Shown: positions 26,134 to 34,454 of the stretch, piece by piece
Numbering within the stretch: position 1 is the stretch's first letter
Layout of the letters: each line of letters starts with the position of its first letter
From: Pseudomonas putida
GTDB lineage: Bacteria > Pseudomonadota > Gammaproteobacteria > Pseudomonadales > Pseudomonadaceae
Assembly (NCBI RefSeq): GCF_002906855.1
Contig: NZ_MINI01000028.1
Span: forward strand, 496,001-560,000
Reading direction: 5' to 3'
Length of the DNA: 64,000 nucleotides
Notes under the pieces: model-generated
The model's input: the letters and a program-made list of their open reading frames with translations, nothing else
What the model was told of the DNA's origin: nothing
Databases searched by the model: none
Made by a program: the position numbers and the translations under genes

Positions 26134-26753
26134 TGGAAAGGTATTCGATGCTGGAACAAGGCAAGGCCGGTGGACGACGCGCGTGGAAAGCCATCGGGCG
26201 CAAATTCAACCGCCCACAGATGCGCATTTCCTTCGATATCGATGACACGCTTGCCTGTCTGCCGCACCACGCCGACGAAGAAGACAGCAAGCTGCCGGCG
26301 TTCGTACACCGCTGGCTGGGCGAACCGCTGCGCAGCGGCACGCGTTCGCTGATCCGCGACCTGCGCCGCCAGGGCTGCAGCATCTGGATCTACACCTCGT
26401 CTGGCCGCACACCGGCCTATATCCGGCGCTGGCTGATGCTCTATGGCATTCACGTCGATGGCGTGGTCAACAGTGATCGCCACCAGCATGTGCTGTCGCA
26501 GCACGGGCTTGAGAACGCCCCGTCGAAATACCCGCCGGCATTCGACATCGACTTGCACGTCGATGATTCCGAAGGGGTCGGGATCGAGGGCTTTGACCAC
26601 GGTTTCCGTGTGGTCGTGGTCAACCCGCAAGATGACAGCTGGGCGCAGAAGGTGATGGATGCGGCGCAGCAGGTGCAGGCTCAGCTGGCCTGGCAGCAAC
26701 CGCACCGCTACGAGGCACCGCTGGTGCAGCGTCCGCAGGTGCTGGCATCCTGA
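26130..26753 (+). CDS. HAD-superfamily hydrolase-like protein
   Basis: The 207-aa protein carries the HAD motifs: motif I SFDIDDTLA with Asp36 (nucleophile) and Asp38, motif II IYTSSGRTP, and motif IV LHVDDSEGV. It lacks an obvious large cap domain; the short insert is Arg-rich. Such proteins are usually phosphatases. The ATG overlaps the stop of the Fic-like gene (ATGA), so the two are coupled, and both lie directly behind pstSCAB, suggesting a role in phosphate starvation. The target of the phosphatase is unknown. The gene is followed by a 32-base GC-rich palindrome. Confidence 0.8.
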   Translation: MMERYSMLEQGKAGGRRAWKAIGRKFNRPQMRISFDIDDTLACLPHHADEEDSKLPAFVHRWLGEPLRSGTRSLIRDLRRQGCSIWIYTSSGRTPAYIRRWLMLYGIHVDGVVNSDRHQHVLSQHGLENAPSKYPPAFDIDLHVDDSEGVGIEGFDHGFRVVVVNPQDDSWAQKVMDAAQQVQAQLAWQQPHRYEAPLVQRPQVLAS

Positions 26754-26794
26754 GCGTCGTTTTCATGTACGGCGTGGGTTTTGTTGCGCCGGTC

Positions 26795-26826
26795 AGATCG
26801 AGCGCCGCCCGCGCGGCGCTCGATCT
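26795..26826. repeat. 32-bp GC-rich palindrome, copy 1 (REP/terminator-like)
   Basis: AGATCGAGCGCCGC and its reverse complement flank a 4-base centre CCGC, giving a perfect 14-bp stem. The same 14-base arms recur at 52380-52411 with centre GCGG. It sits between the convergent HAD and NCS1 genes and may act as a bidirectional transcription stop or a REP-type element. Confidence 0.8.
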
Positions 26827-26859
26827 ACGCACTCCCTGAAAACTCAAGCCAAGCACCAA

Positions 26860-28380
26860 TCAGTGGTGCGCGGCGTCCACGGCGATGCTTTCGCCAGACA
26901 CGTCCTGATACCGCGCACTGCGCTTGGCCATGGCGTAATGGATCAGCCCGCCCAGCCCGGCGCCGAAGAACCAGGAGAACTGCGACAGCGTCTCGAACGC
27001 TGGCACCAGCGCCAGCAGGATGGCAATCAGCGAGGCCGGGATGAACGCCGCCACAGCGCGCAGATTGACCCCGCCACGGTAGTGATAGGCGCCTTCAGGG
27101 CTTTCGCTGTACAGCTCCGGCAGGTTCACCCGGCCACGTCGCACCAGGTAGTAGTCGGTGACCATGATGCCGTACAGCGGGCCGAGCAGGGCGCCCAGGC
27201 CGCCGAGGAAGTACACGATCACCGACGGGCTGTTGTACAGGTGCCACGGCAGGATTACCACCGCGATGGTGGCGCTGAGCAAGCCCGCGCGGCGGAAGTT
27301 CAGCACCTTCGGTGCCAGGTTGGTGAGCACGAAGGCCGGGGCGACGAAGTTGGCCATGATGTTCACCGCCACGGTGACCAGCAGGAAGGCCAGGCAGGCC
27401 AGCACCAGGCCGGCGGTGTTGGGGATGGCGGCGACGATTTCGCTCGGGCTTTGCACCAGCTTGCCGTCGATGCTGAATTGCGCACCGGCGAGCACCACGG
27501 CGATCAGCGCGAAGCCGAGCATGTTCACCGGCAGGCCCCAGAAGTTGCCCACGCTGATGGTCCGTCGATCCGGGCAGTTACGCGTGAAATCGCAAAAGTT
27601 GAGGATCATGGTGCCGTACAGCGACACCCACAGCGCGGCGGCACCGAACACTTTCAGCCACATGCCGGTGCCGGTCGGCGCGTTGCCGCTGGACCAGGCA
27701 ATCGAAAGCCCGCTGCGCCAGTACATCCAGCCCGCCAGGCCGCTGAAGGCGACCAGGATGATCGGCCCGGCGAGGGATTCGAAGCGGCGCACCATCTCCA
27801 TCCCATAGGCGAAGATCGCCACCTGCACGCACCAGATGCCGAGGAAGGTGACCCAGCCCAGGGTCGACAGGCCGAGGATCGCGTTCTGGTCGTAGGCCTT
27901 GAGGTCCGGCGCGATGGCGGTGAGCAGCACGCGCAGGACCACCGAGGCGAGGTAGGTCTGGATGCCGAACCAGGCGATGGCGATCACCGCGCGGATCAGG
28001 GCCGGAATCTGCGCGCCATGGATGCCGAAGCTGATCCTGCACATGACCGGGTAGGGCAGGCCGGTCTTCTGCCCCATGTAGCCGGACAGGTTCATCAGGC
28101 CGTAGATCACCAGCGCACCGAGGGCAAAGGCAGTGAGGATCTGCGCGCCGCTCATGCCCAGGGCGAACAGGCCGATGGCGAAGGAGTAGTTGGCGATGTT
28201 GTGCACGTCGTTGGTCCACAGCGCAAACAGGCTGTAGCGCCCCCAGGTGCGATTGGCCGCACGGGTCGGCGCAAGATCGCTACTGTAAAGGCGTGGGCTC
28301 AACGGCGCCTCACTGGGGCCGGCCGTTTCGGCGGGGCAATCGGCAAGCTGGCCAACATCGGAACGGGAAATCGACGCCAT
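26860..28380 (-). CDS. NCS1 family nucleobase/hydantoin/allantoin-type permease
   Basis: The 506-aa inner-membrane protein has about twelve helices and NCS1 features: ANRTWGRYSLFALWTNDVHN near residue 40, IANYSFAIGLFALGMS in helix 1, and the DYYLVRRGRVNLPELY block near residue 430. The family imports purines, pyrimidines, hydantoins, allantoin or thiamine with Na+ or H+. No catabolic genes are beside it, so the substrate cannot be set by context. A 12-bp palindrome lies about 40 bases upstream of the ATG and is the likely operator. The start MASISRSDV is the natural one. Confidence 0.9.
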   Translation of the reverse strand: MASISRSDVGQLADCPAETAGPSEAPLSPRLYSSDLAPTRAANRTWGRYSLFALWTNDVHNIANYSFAIGLFALGMSGAQILTAFALGALVIYGLMNLSGYMGQKTGLPYPVMCRISFGIHGAQIPALIRAVIAIAWFGIQTYLASVVLRVLLTAIAPDLKAYDQNAILGLSTLGWVTFLGIWCVQVAIFAYGMEMVRRFESLAGPIILVAFSGLAGWMYWRSGLSIAWSSGNAPTGTGMWLKVFGAAALWVSLYGTMILNFCDFTRNCPDRRTISVGNFWGLPVNMLGFALIAVVLAGAQFSIDGKLVQSPSEIVAAIPNTAGLVLACLAFLLVTVAVNIMANFVAPAFVLTNLAPKVLNFRRAGLLSATIAVVILPWHLYNSPSVIVYFLGGLGALLGPLYGIMVTDYYLVRRGRVNLPELYSESPEGAYHYRGGVNLRAVAAFIPASLIAILLALVPAFETLSQFSWFFGAGLGGLIHYAMAKRSARYQDVSGESIAVDAAHH

Positions 28381-28418
28381 CGGGACTCCATGATGGTTGT
28401 GTACTTTTATTGTTTGTA

Positions 28419-28430
28419 TTTGTATACAAA
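28419..28430. promoter_or_regulatory. Palindrome TTTGTATACAAA upstream of the NCS1 permease
   Basis: A perfect 12-bp dyad lies 39-50 bases before the permease ATG. TTGTATACAA-type dyads are characteristic of operators for GntR regulators of the FCD subgroup (established pattern). No GntR gene is adjacent; the only one in the window is the vanR-like gene at 32674, whose likely site has a different centre. Confidence 0.55.
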
Positions 28431-28625
28431 CAAGATTCGTACCAACCCATGGGCGTGCTGAAATTCACGGCCCCTGTGCTTTCTCGCGGTTTTTTGCGCT
28501 GTGGATTACGCTTTGAAGTGGGAAGTTTGTGCACATTTTTGTGTGCGGTTGTTACCCCCGCGCACCGCGATGATGCTCTGGCTGGCTTGCGGGGCATGTT
28601 GCGCATAAGCTGAGGCCAGGATGCC

Positions 28626-29675
28626 ATGAGGAACAGTTCGATGTTGCATGCATTGCTCGCGCTGGGTCTGTTGCTTGCCGCCACCGTGGTCGAAGCGGCG
28701 CCGCTGCAGGTGCCCACCCCGGCCGCACTGAGGAGCCAGATCGATCACCTCAAGCCTGGCCAGTTTCTCTGGTACCCGCAGGTCTCGCCGGCGGGGCCGG
28801 TGACTGTGGTGGTCAGCCTCACCGAGCAACGTGCCTACGTCTATCGCAATGGCATCGCCATCGGCGTCAGCACCGTGAGCAGCGGCAAGGCAGGGCGGGA
28901 AACCCCCACCGGGGTGTTCAGCATTCTGCAGAAGAAAGTCGAGTACAAATCCAGCCTCTACAACGACGCGCCAATGCCTTATATGGAGCGGCTGACCTGG
29001 GACGGTATCGCCCTGCACGCGGGCCATCTGCCGGGTTACCCGGCTTCCCATGGTTGCGTGCGCCTGCCGTTGGAGTTTGCCAAGAAGCTGTATGAGGCCA
29101 CCGGCTTCAGTTCGACCACCGTCATCGTTTCCGATACCCACAGTGCACCGGTGGAGGTCTACCACCCTGGCGTGCTGGCGCCAACGGTCAACGCTGGCAA
29201 GGCTCAGGGCCCGCTGGTACTGAGTAACCAGCAGTTCTGGAACGACCCGGGCCCGACGGCTGGGCCGCTGTCGATCCTGGTCAGTCGCGCCGACCTGCGC
29301 GCCTACGTGTATCGCGCTGGCCAGCTGATCGGCTCGGCGCCTGCACTCTCGCTTGAAAACAGCAAGCACCACAGTGGCATGGCGGTGTATTCGCTGCTGC
29401 AAAAACCCTCCGCCCTGGAGCTCGACGGTGCGCTACCCTTACGCTGGTCGGTGGTGGCCCTGAGCAACCCGGAGTACGGGGATACACCCTATGAACAGCT
29501 GGGGCAACTGAACATCAACCCGGAGTTTCGCCAGCACCTGCGCGCGGCGATGGACGTCGGCACGATGCTGGTGATCACCGATTGGGCGTCGACCCGGGAT
29601 ACCCGCAGCGACGGAAAGTTCACGGTGATCAGCACCGACGACGGTAAAGAACACAAGCCATTGGTCAAGAAGTGA
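28626..29675 (+). CDS. L,D-transpeptidase family protein with two YkuD-like halves
   Basis: The 349-aa protein has a Sec signal peptide (cut after VVEA near residue 24) and an N-terminal YkuD domain with the full active-site motif, HAGHLPGYPASHGCVRLP, giving His131/His134, His142 and nucleophile Cys144. The second half (from LVLSNQQFW, ~195 on) repeats the start of the fold (ILVSRADLRAYVYRAGQLIG) but has no Cys motif, so it is a degenerate copy. Such enzymes cross-link peptidoglycan or attach lipoproteins to it in the periplasm. A second L,D-transpeptidase-like gene follows 88 bases later. Confidence 0.92.
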   Translation: MRNSSMLHALLALGLLLAATVVEAAPLQVPTPAALRSQIDHLKPGQFLWYPQVSPAGPVTVVVSLTEQRAYVYRNGIAIGVSTVSSGKAGRETPTGVFSILQKKVEYKSSLYNDAPMPYMERLTWDGIALHAGHLPGYPASHGCVRLPLEFAKKLYEATGFSSTTVIVSDTHSAPVEVYHPGVLAPTVNAGKAQGPLVLSNQQFWNDPGPTAGPLSILVSRADLRAYVYRAGQLIGSAPALSLENSKHHSGMAVYSLLQKPSALELDGALPLRWSVVALSNPEYGDTPYEQLGQLNINPEFRQHLRAAMDVGTMLVITDWASTRDTRSDGKFTVISTDDGKEHKPLVKK

Positions 29676-29763
29676 TCGGCAATCCCGAAGAATTCAAGCA
29701 AAGTGGTGGCTTTTGGCCGCAAGCCAGCTGACTTTTTGCTGACAGGCCTTTACCGGGGTAACC

Positions 29764-30480
29764 ATGTCGATGTTCCAACCCTTGCGGGGAGCCATTCGGC
29801 TCTCAGTGGCCAGTATCGGCCTGTATTTCCTCTGCGCCTGGCAAACCGCCCACGCGCAGCCCCTGCCCAGCGCCGCCGAACTGCAGCAACTGGCGCCCAA
29901 TGCCAACCTTTCCACCCTGAACCTGGCCCTTACAGCCTATGCGTGTGCCAGCCACAGCGATGGGGACAAGTTGCTGACGGTGATCGATTACTCCAAGGCC
30001 TCGCGTGACAAGCGCCTGTGGGTGTTCGACTTGCGTGCGCGCAAACTGTTGTTCGAGGAGTGGGTCGCCCACGGCAAGAACAGCGGCGCCGATGTGCCGA
30101 CGACGTTCTCCAACGCCCCCAACAGCTACCAATCCTCCCTCGGCCTGTATGAAACCGGCCAGACCTACAGCGGCAAGCACGGCCGCTCGCTGCGCCTGCA
30201 GGGGCTGGAGCCGGGGTTCAACGACAACAGCATGTCGCGGGCGATTGTCATGCACGCCGCCGCCTATGCCGACCCCAAGGTCGTTCCCGGTCTCGGTCGC
30301 CTGGGGCGCAGCCAGGGCTGCCCGGCCGTTCGGCCGGCAATCGCAGGCAAGCTGATCGACACGCTGCAACGGGGCAGCTATGTGTTTGCTTATTACCCGC
30401 AGCAGGACTGGCTGAAGAAGTCGCGTTTTCTCAATGCCCAGAGCTGCCCGCTGGCGAACCAGTCGGTCGCCAGCAAGTAA
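29764..30480 (+). CDS. Murein L,D-transpeptidase catalytic domain family protein (YkuD_2 type)
   Basis: The 238-aa protein has a signal peptide (cut near residue 31, AHA/QPL) and the YkuD_2-type layout: LLTVIDYSKASRDKRLWVFD, HGKNSGADVPTTFSNAPNSY, His164 in AIVMHAAAYAD and Cys186 in GRSQGCPAV. These exported proteins are predicted to act on murein tetrapeptides. It is co-directional with the preceding L,D-transpeptidase gene and is closed by a strong Rho-independent terminator at 30492-30531. The start ATGTCGATG could be either ATG. Confidence 0.9.
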   Translation: MSMFQPLRGAIRLSVASIGLYFLCAWQTAHAQPLPSAAELQQLAPNANLSTLNLALTAYACASHSDGDKLLTVIDYSKASRDKRLWVFDLRARKLLFEEWVAHGKNSGADVPTTFSNAPNSYQSSLGLYETGQTYSGKHGRSLRLQGLEPGFNDNSMSRAIVMHAAAYADPKVVPGLGRLGRSQGCPAVRPAIAGKLIDTLQRGSYVFAYYPQQDWLKKSRFLNAQSCPLANQSVASK

Positions 30481-30491
30481 CCCCGCCACAG

Positions 30492-30531
30492 GTGGCTTAT
30501 GGATCCATAAATTTCCATAAGCCACTTTTTT
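30492..30531 (+). terminator. Rho-independent terminator after the L,D-transpeptidase gene
   Basis: GTGGCTTATGG (30492-30502) pairs with CCATAAGCCAC (30515-30525) as an 11-bp stem with a 12-base loop, followed by six Ts. It begins 12 bases after the stop codon. The left arm and loop also contain a separate palindrome, TTATGGATCCATAA. Confidence 0.85.
30497..30510. promoter_or_regulatory. Palindrome TTATGGATCCATAA, candidate distal VanR operator
   Basis: A perfect 14-bp dyad carries the core ATGGATCCA, also found at 30561-30569 in front of vanA. GntR-type VanR proteins are known to bind ATTGGATCCAAT-like dyads. The two dyad centres are 62 bp apart, close to six helical turns. It overlaps the upstream terminator stem, so it may serve both purposes. 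Confidence 0.5.
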
Positions 30532-30532
30532 A

Positions 30533-30570
30533 TTGACTGATATCCGATTCTTGGTTGTTAATGGATCCAC
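30533..30570 (+). promoter_or_regulatory. vanA promoter region and proximal VanR operator
   Basis: A possible -35 TTGACT at 30533-30538 and a weak -10 TGTTAA at 30556-30561 are 17 bases apart. The operator-like sequence TTAATGGATCCA (30558-30569) overlaps the -10 element, so a bound regulator would block transcription. vanA starts at 30595 after a CGGAGAATCGG ribosome site. Confidence 0.55.
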
Positions 30571-30594
30571 AAAAACAATCAATCGGAGAATCGG

Positions 30595-31656
30595 ATGTTC
30601 CCGAAAAACGCCTGGTATGTAGCCTGCACCCCTGACGAGATCACCGAAAAGCCGCTGGGCCGGCAGATCTGCGGGGAAAAGATGGTGTTCTATCGCGGTC
30701 AGCAAAACCTGATCTGCGCCGTGGAGGATTTCTGCCCGCACCGCGGGGCACCGTTGTCCTTGGGTTATGTCGAGAACGGCAACCTTGTCTGTGGTTACCA
30801 TGGCCTGGTCATGGGCGGCGATGGCAAGACCGTCGACATGCCTGGCCAGCGGGTACGGGGGTTCCCGTGCAACAAGGCCTATGCCACGGTCGAGCGCTAT
30901 GGTTTCGTTTGGGTCTGGCCCGGCGAACAGGCACTGGCCGACCCCGCCAGCCTTTGCCATCTGCCGTGGGCAGAGAGTGACGAGTGGGCTTACGGCGGCG
31001 GGTTGTTCCACATCAATTGCGACTATCGCCTGATGATCGACAACCTTATGGACCTGACCCACGAAACCTACGTTCATGCCTCCAGCATCGGCCAGAAGGA
31101 AATCGACGAAGCGCCGCCAGTGACCACGGTCCACGGCGACGAGGTGGTCACTGCCCGGCACATGCAAAACATCATGGCGCCGCCGTTCTGGCGCATGGCG
31201 CTGCGTGGCAACCAGTTGCCCGACGACCAGCCGGTTGACCGCTGGCAGATCTGCCGTTTCACCCCGCCCAGCCATGTACTGATCGAAGTGGGCGTGGCAC
31301 TCGCCGGCAAGGGCGGCTACCACGCGGCGGCCCAGGACAAAGCGTCGAGCATCGTCGTCGACTTCATCACCCCAGAGACCGAGACCTCCATCTGGTACTT
31401 CTGGGGCATGGCGCGCAACTTCAACCCTCAGGATCAGGCACTGACCGCCAGCATCCGCGAAGGGCAGGGGAAGATCTTCAGCGAAGACCTCGACATGCTT
31501 GAACAGCAACAGGCCAACCTGCTGGCGAACCCGCAGCGTCACTTGCTCAAGCTCAATATCGATGCCGGCGGAGTGCAGGCGCGGCGCGTGCTAGAGCGGC
31601 TGATCGCCCAAGAGCAGTCCAGCGTCGCTGTACCGCTGATCGCAACCGCGCAGTAA
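30595..31656 (+). CDS. vanA: Vanillate O-demethylase oxygenase subunit
   Basis: The 353-aa protein is a Rieske non-heme iron oxygenase. The [2Fe-2S] ligands are Cys47/His49 (CPHRG) and Cys66/His69 (CGYHG), and the mononuclear iron site is in the DNLMDLTHETYVH segment around 148-160. VanA with VanB removes the methyl group of vanillate to give protocatechuate and formaldehyde. Length and motifs fit VanA closely; related aromatic O-demethylases cannot be fully excluded. vanB follows 57 bases later and a GntR gene of VanR type lies beyond it, which supports the call. Confidence 0.93.
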   Translation: MFPKNAWYVACTPDEITEKPLGRQICGEKMVFYRGQQNLICAVEDFCPHRGAPLSLGYVENGNLVCGYHGLVMGGDGKTVDMPGQRVRGFPCNKAYATVERYGFVWVWPGEQALADPASLCHLPWAESDEWAYGGGLFHINCDYRLMIDNLMDLTHETYVHASSIGQKEIDEAPPVTTVHGDEVVTARHMQNIMAPPFWRMALRGNQLPDDQPVDRWQICRFTPPSHVLIEVGVALAGKGGYHAAAQDKASSIVVDFITPETETSIWYFWGMARNFNPQDQALTASIREGQGKIFSEDLDMLEQQQANLLANPQRHLLKLNIDAGGVQARRVLERLIAQEQSSVAVPLIATAQ

Positions 31657-31713
31657 CAGTCCCTGTCGATGCCCAGCACGGCTATCCCGGTGGCCGTCCA
31701 TGCAAGGTGAGCC

Positions 31714-32664
31714 ATGATTGAAGTTGTCGTCACAGCCCGAACCCGTGAAGCCGAAGGTATCTGCAGCTACGAATTGAGCTGCGCCCAAGGCAAGCCGTTA
31801 CCCGCATTCAGCGCCGGAGCGCACATCGATGTGCACTTGCCCGGCGGCCTGGTGCGCCAGTACTCCTTGTGCAATCACCCGCAGGAGCGCCACCGTTACC
31901 TGATCGGCGTGCTTAATGATGCCGCGTCACGCGGCGGCTCCCGCTGCCTGCACGAGCAGGTTGAAGCGGGGCAGCGGCTGCTGATCAGCGAGCCGCGCAA
32001 TCTCTTCGCCCTGGCACCCGGTGCCAGGCGCAGCCTGCTGTTTGCCGGCGGCATCGGTATCACCCCGATCCTGTGCATGGCGGAGCAACTGTGGCTGCAG
32101 GGCGATCACTTCGAGTTGCATTACTGCGCCCGCTCAAGCGAGCGTGCGGCGTTCCTTGAACGCCTGGCGGCGACACCGTTCGCCGGCCGGGTCCATCTGC
32201 ATTTCGACGCGATCCCGCAGACCCGGCTCGACCTGGCCCAGGTACTGGCAGTGCCCGGCGTGGAGGATCACCTGTACGTCTGCGGACCGAGTGGGTTCAT
32301 GCAGCATGTGCTGGACAGCGCCCGCAGTCATGGCTGGGAGGACGCCCAGTTGCACCGCGAATACTTCGCCGCCGCGCCGGTCGACACTGCGGATGACGGG
32401 GTGTTTTCGGTCAGGCTCGGCAGCACCGGCCAGGTCTTCGAGATCCCGGCGGACAAGACCGTGGTCCAGGTCCTGGAAAGCCATGGCGTGCCGATTGCAG
32501 TGTCTTGCGAGCAGGGCGTATGCGGAACCTGCCTGACCCGGGTGCTGGAAGGCGTGCCGGAGCATCGCGACCTGTACCTGACCGAGGATGAGCAGGCCGC
32601 CAACGACCAGTTCACCCCGTGCTGCTCACGGGCCAGGACGCCGATGCTGGTGTTGGACCTGTAA
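31714..32664 (+). CDS. vanB: Vanillate O-demethylase reductase subunit
   Basis: The 316-aa protein is a phthalate-dioxygenase-reductase-type electron donor. It has the FMN/NAD parts first (RQYSLCNHPQE for flavin, LLFAGGIGITPILCMAEQL for NAD) and a C-terminal plant-type [2Fe-2S] domain with CEQGVCGTCLTRV and a last Cys in FTPCCSR. It passes electrons from NAD(P)H to VanA. It is co-directional with vanA and converges on vanR with a nine-base gap. Confidence 0.94.
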   Translation: MIEVVVTARTREAEGICSYELSCAQGKPLPAFSAGAHIDVHLPGGLVRQYSLCNHPQERHRYLIGVLNDAASRGGSRCLHEQVEAGQRLLISEPRNLFALAPGARRSLLFAGGIGITPILCMAEQLWLQGDHFELHYCARSSERAAFLERLAATPFAGRVHLHFDAIPQTRLDLAQVLAVPGVEDHLYVCGPSGFMQHVLDSARSHGWEDAQLHREYFAAAPVDTADDGVFSVRLGSTGQVFEIPADKTVVQVLESHGVPIAVSCEQGVCGTCLTRVLEGVPEHRDLYLTEDEQAANDQFTPCCSRARTPMLVLDL

Positions 32665-32673
32665 AGTGCGCGC

Positions 32674-33387
32674 CTAGTTGCCCTTGGAAATCACCTGGAC
32701 GCCACTTGCCGTGCTGGCCGCGCCGAACACTTCGGCATAGCGCAGCGTGGCATTGGCATGTTCGCGCATGATGCTTTCGGCGCGCGCGCCCTGGCCGTTG
32801 CGCAGTGCATCGACCAGTGAGTGGTGCTGCATGTGGGCGAAATTGAAGCGCCGGTATTCGCTGGCCATGTCGTCGCGGTCGAAGGCCAGCGCCGATACCG
32901 AGGCGAACGGACGATGGTCATTGCGTGCCAGGGCCTCGGCAATTGCCGGGTTGCCACTGCCGGCCACGATCACCTGGTGCAAGCGCACGTTGAGGTCGTG
33001 GTAGGCCGCCAGGTCCTGTTCGGTGATGTAGCCCTTGGCGAACAGGGCGTCGCCCTCATCCAGGCACTGCGCCAGTGTGGCCATGGCGTGGGCGTCCAGG
33101 CCACGTTCGGCGCACAGGCGTGCCGCCAGCCCTTCAAGGACGCCTCGCACCTCCACGGCGCCGGTGAGGTCGTCGACGCTCAGCGTACGCACCTGGAAGC
33201 CCTTGCCGCCATGGCGCACCAGCAGGCCTTCCTGTTCCAGGGTGCGGAAGGCCATGCGCACCGGCATGCGAGACACGCCGAAACGTTCCGCGGTAGGGAC
33301 TTCCATCAGCCGTTCACCGCCGGCCAGCTCGCCGGAAGCGATCATCTTGCGCAGGGCGACCAGGATGGTCTGGCCGTGTTTGCTCAT
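32674..33387 (-). CDS. vanR: GntR family (FCD) regulator, VanR-type
   Basis: The 237-aa protein has an N-terminal winged helix of the GntR family (LMEVPTAERFGVSRMPVRMA, residues ~24-43) and a helical FCD effector domain with metal-binding residues (DLNVRLHQVIV, HMQHHSLVDAL). VanR repressors of this type release vanAB when vanillate binds. The start at 33387 (MSKHGQTIL) has GAGGT nine bases upstream; longer in-frame starts lack a good site. It converges on vanB and is divergent from the LysR gene at 33516. The GGATCC-centred dyads before vanA are its probable operators. Confidence 0.88.
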   Translation of the reverse strand: MSKHGQTILVALRKMIASGELAGGERLMEVPTAERFGVSRMPVRMAFRTLEQEGLLVRHGGKGFQVRTLSVDDLTGAVEVRGVLEGLAARLCAERGLDAHAMATLAQCLDEGDALFAKGYITEQDLAAYHDLNVRLHQVIVAGSGNPAIAEALARNDHRPFASVSALAFDRDDMASEYRRFNFAHMQHHSLVDALRNGQGARAESIMREHANATLRYAEVFGAASTASGVQVISKGN

Positions 33388-33515
33388 TGCACGCGACCTC
33401 AAAGAAGGGGCCGCCATGGTACCGCAAGCGGCACGGACGTTGCACCGCGCAGGTGGAGCTTGCGGTAATCTGTGCGCGGCATGGAACAGGCCCGCTAACA
33501 ATAAGGTAAAGACGC

Positions 33516-34454
33516 TTGAAACTGCACCAACTCAAGGCGCTGGTCGCCATCCATAACGCCGGCAGCATCCTCGAAGCTTCCAAACTCATGCACATCACCC
33601 AGCCTGCACTGAGCCGTTCGATCAAGGAACTGGAACGCGAGGTCGGTTTCACCCTGTTGCAGCGCTCACCCAAAGGCATGGTCCTGACCGAGGAAGGCAA
33701 GCGCGTCATCCGCCATGCCAACCTGGTGGTGGAGAGCATCCGTCGCCTGCAGATCGAAGCCGCCAGCATCCAGGATGCCGCGTTGGGTGCGGTGTCCATC
33801 GGGGTTACTTCGCTGACGGCGATGCTGGACGGGGTCGACGACAGCATCCTGGCCTTCCGGCGCAAGTACCCGCGGGTGAAGATCACCATTACCGACCTGC
33901 GCCCGAGCCAGATTCTGCAACGGCTGCGCGATGGCAGCCTGGATTTTGCCCTGACCTCGCAGCAACCGCTGAGCCGGCTGAACCTCGACTGGGAGGCGCT
34001 TGGCAGCATCAAGGGCCGGGTAATCTGCCATGCGTCGAATCAGCAGAAGTTCGCCAAGTCGCTGCGCACCTTGCAGTACGCTCCGTGGATCAGCCTGGAT
34101 GAGCTCTCGGACCAGGCGTCACAGTTTCACCAGCTGTTCGAGAGCAACGGCCTGCGCGTCCCGCAGAACACCGTTGAGTGCACATCCGTGATGATGGCGC
34201 TCAAGCTGTTGAAGAACACCGAATCGTTGATGACCATCAGTGAGCTGGCGGTGGACCAGGGGTTTACCTTTGGCGTTGATGCCGAATACCTGGCCGTGGC
34301 GGTGCAGGAGCTGATTCCGGATTACCCGGTCAATCTGGTCTGCATCGACCGCCACAGCCTTACCGCGCCGGCTCAGGAACTCTTTCACAGCTTGCGTGGG
34401 CAGGTGCTCAGGCAAACCCGCCCGGCGCCGTCAGAAGTGATAGTACATGCCTAG
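33516..34454 (+). CDS. LysR family transcriptional regulator (TTG start)
   Basis: The 312-aa protein starts at TTG, with AAGG nine bases upstream, and begins MKLHQLKALVAIHNAGSILE. The LysR helix-turn-helix follows (ASKLMHITQPALSRSIKELE), then an effector domain of the aromatic/TsaR-like type. It is divergent from vanR and convergent with the porin gene, whose 3' end it overlaps by 24 bases. Its target is uncertain; the porin/MHS/M20 block to the right is the nearest set of genes without its own regulator. Confidence 0.9.
   Translation: MKLHQLKALVAIHNAGSILEASKLMHITQPALSRSIKELEREVGFTLLQRSPKGMVLTEEGKRVIRHANLVVESIRRLQIEAASIQDAALGAVSIGVTSLTAMLDGVDDSILAFRRKYPRVKITITDLRPSQILQRLRDGSLDFALTSQQPLSRLNLDWEALGSIKGRVICHASNQQKFAKSLRTLQYAPWISLDELSDQASQFHQLFESNGLRVPQNTVECTSVMMALKLLKNTESLMTISELAVDQGFTFGVDAEYLAVAVQELIPDYPVNLVCIDRHSLTAPAQELFHSLRGQVLRQTRPAPSEVIVHA

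Noticed and set aside
26205..26226. Possible second initiation inside the HAD-like gene near motif I
   Set aside because: The upstream ATGATG overlaps the Fic-like stop in the usual coupling pattern, and no better ribosome site is seen further in.
26659..28461. 600-codon + strand frame opposite the NCS1 permease
   Set aside because: An antisense shadow; the sequence is charged and repetitive and the start lies inside the HAD gene.
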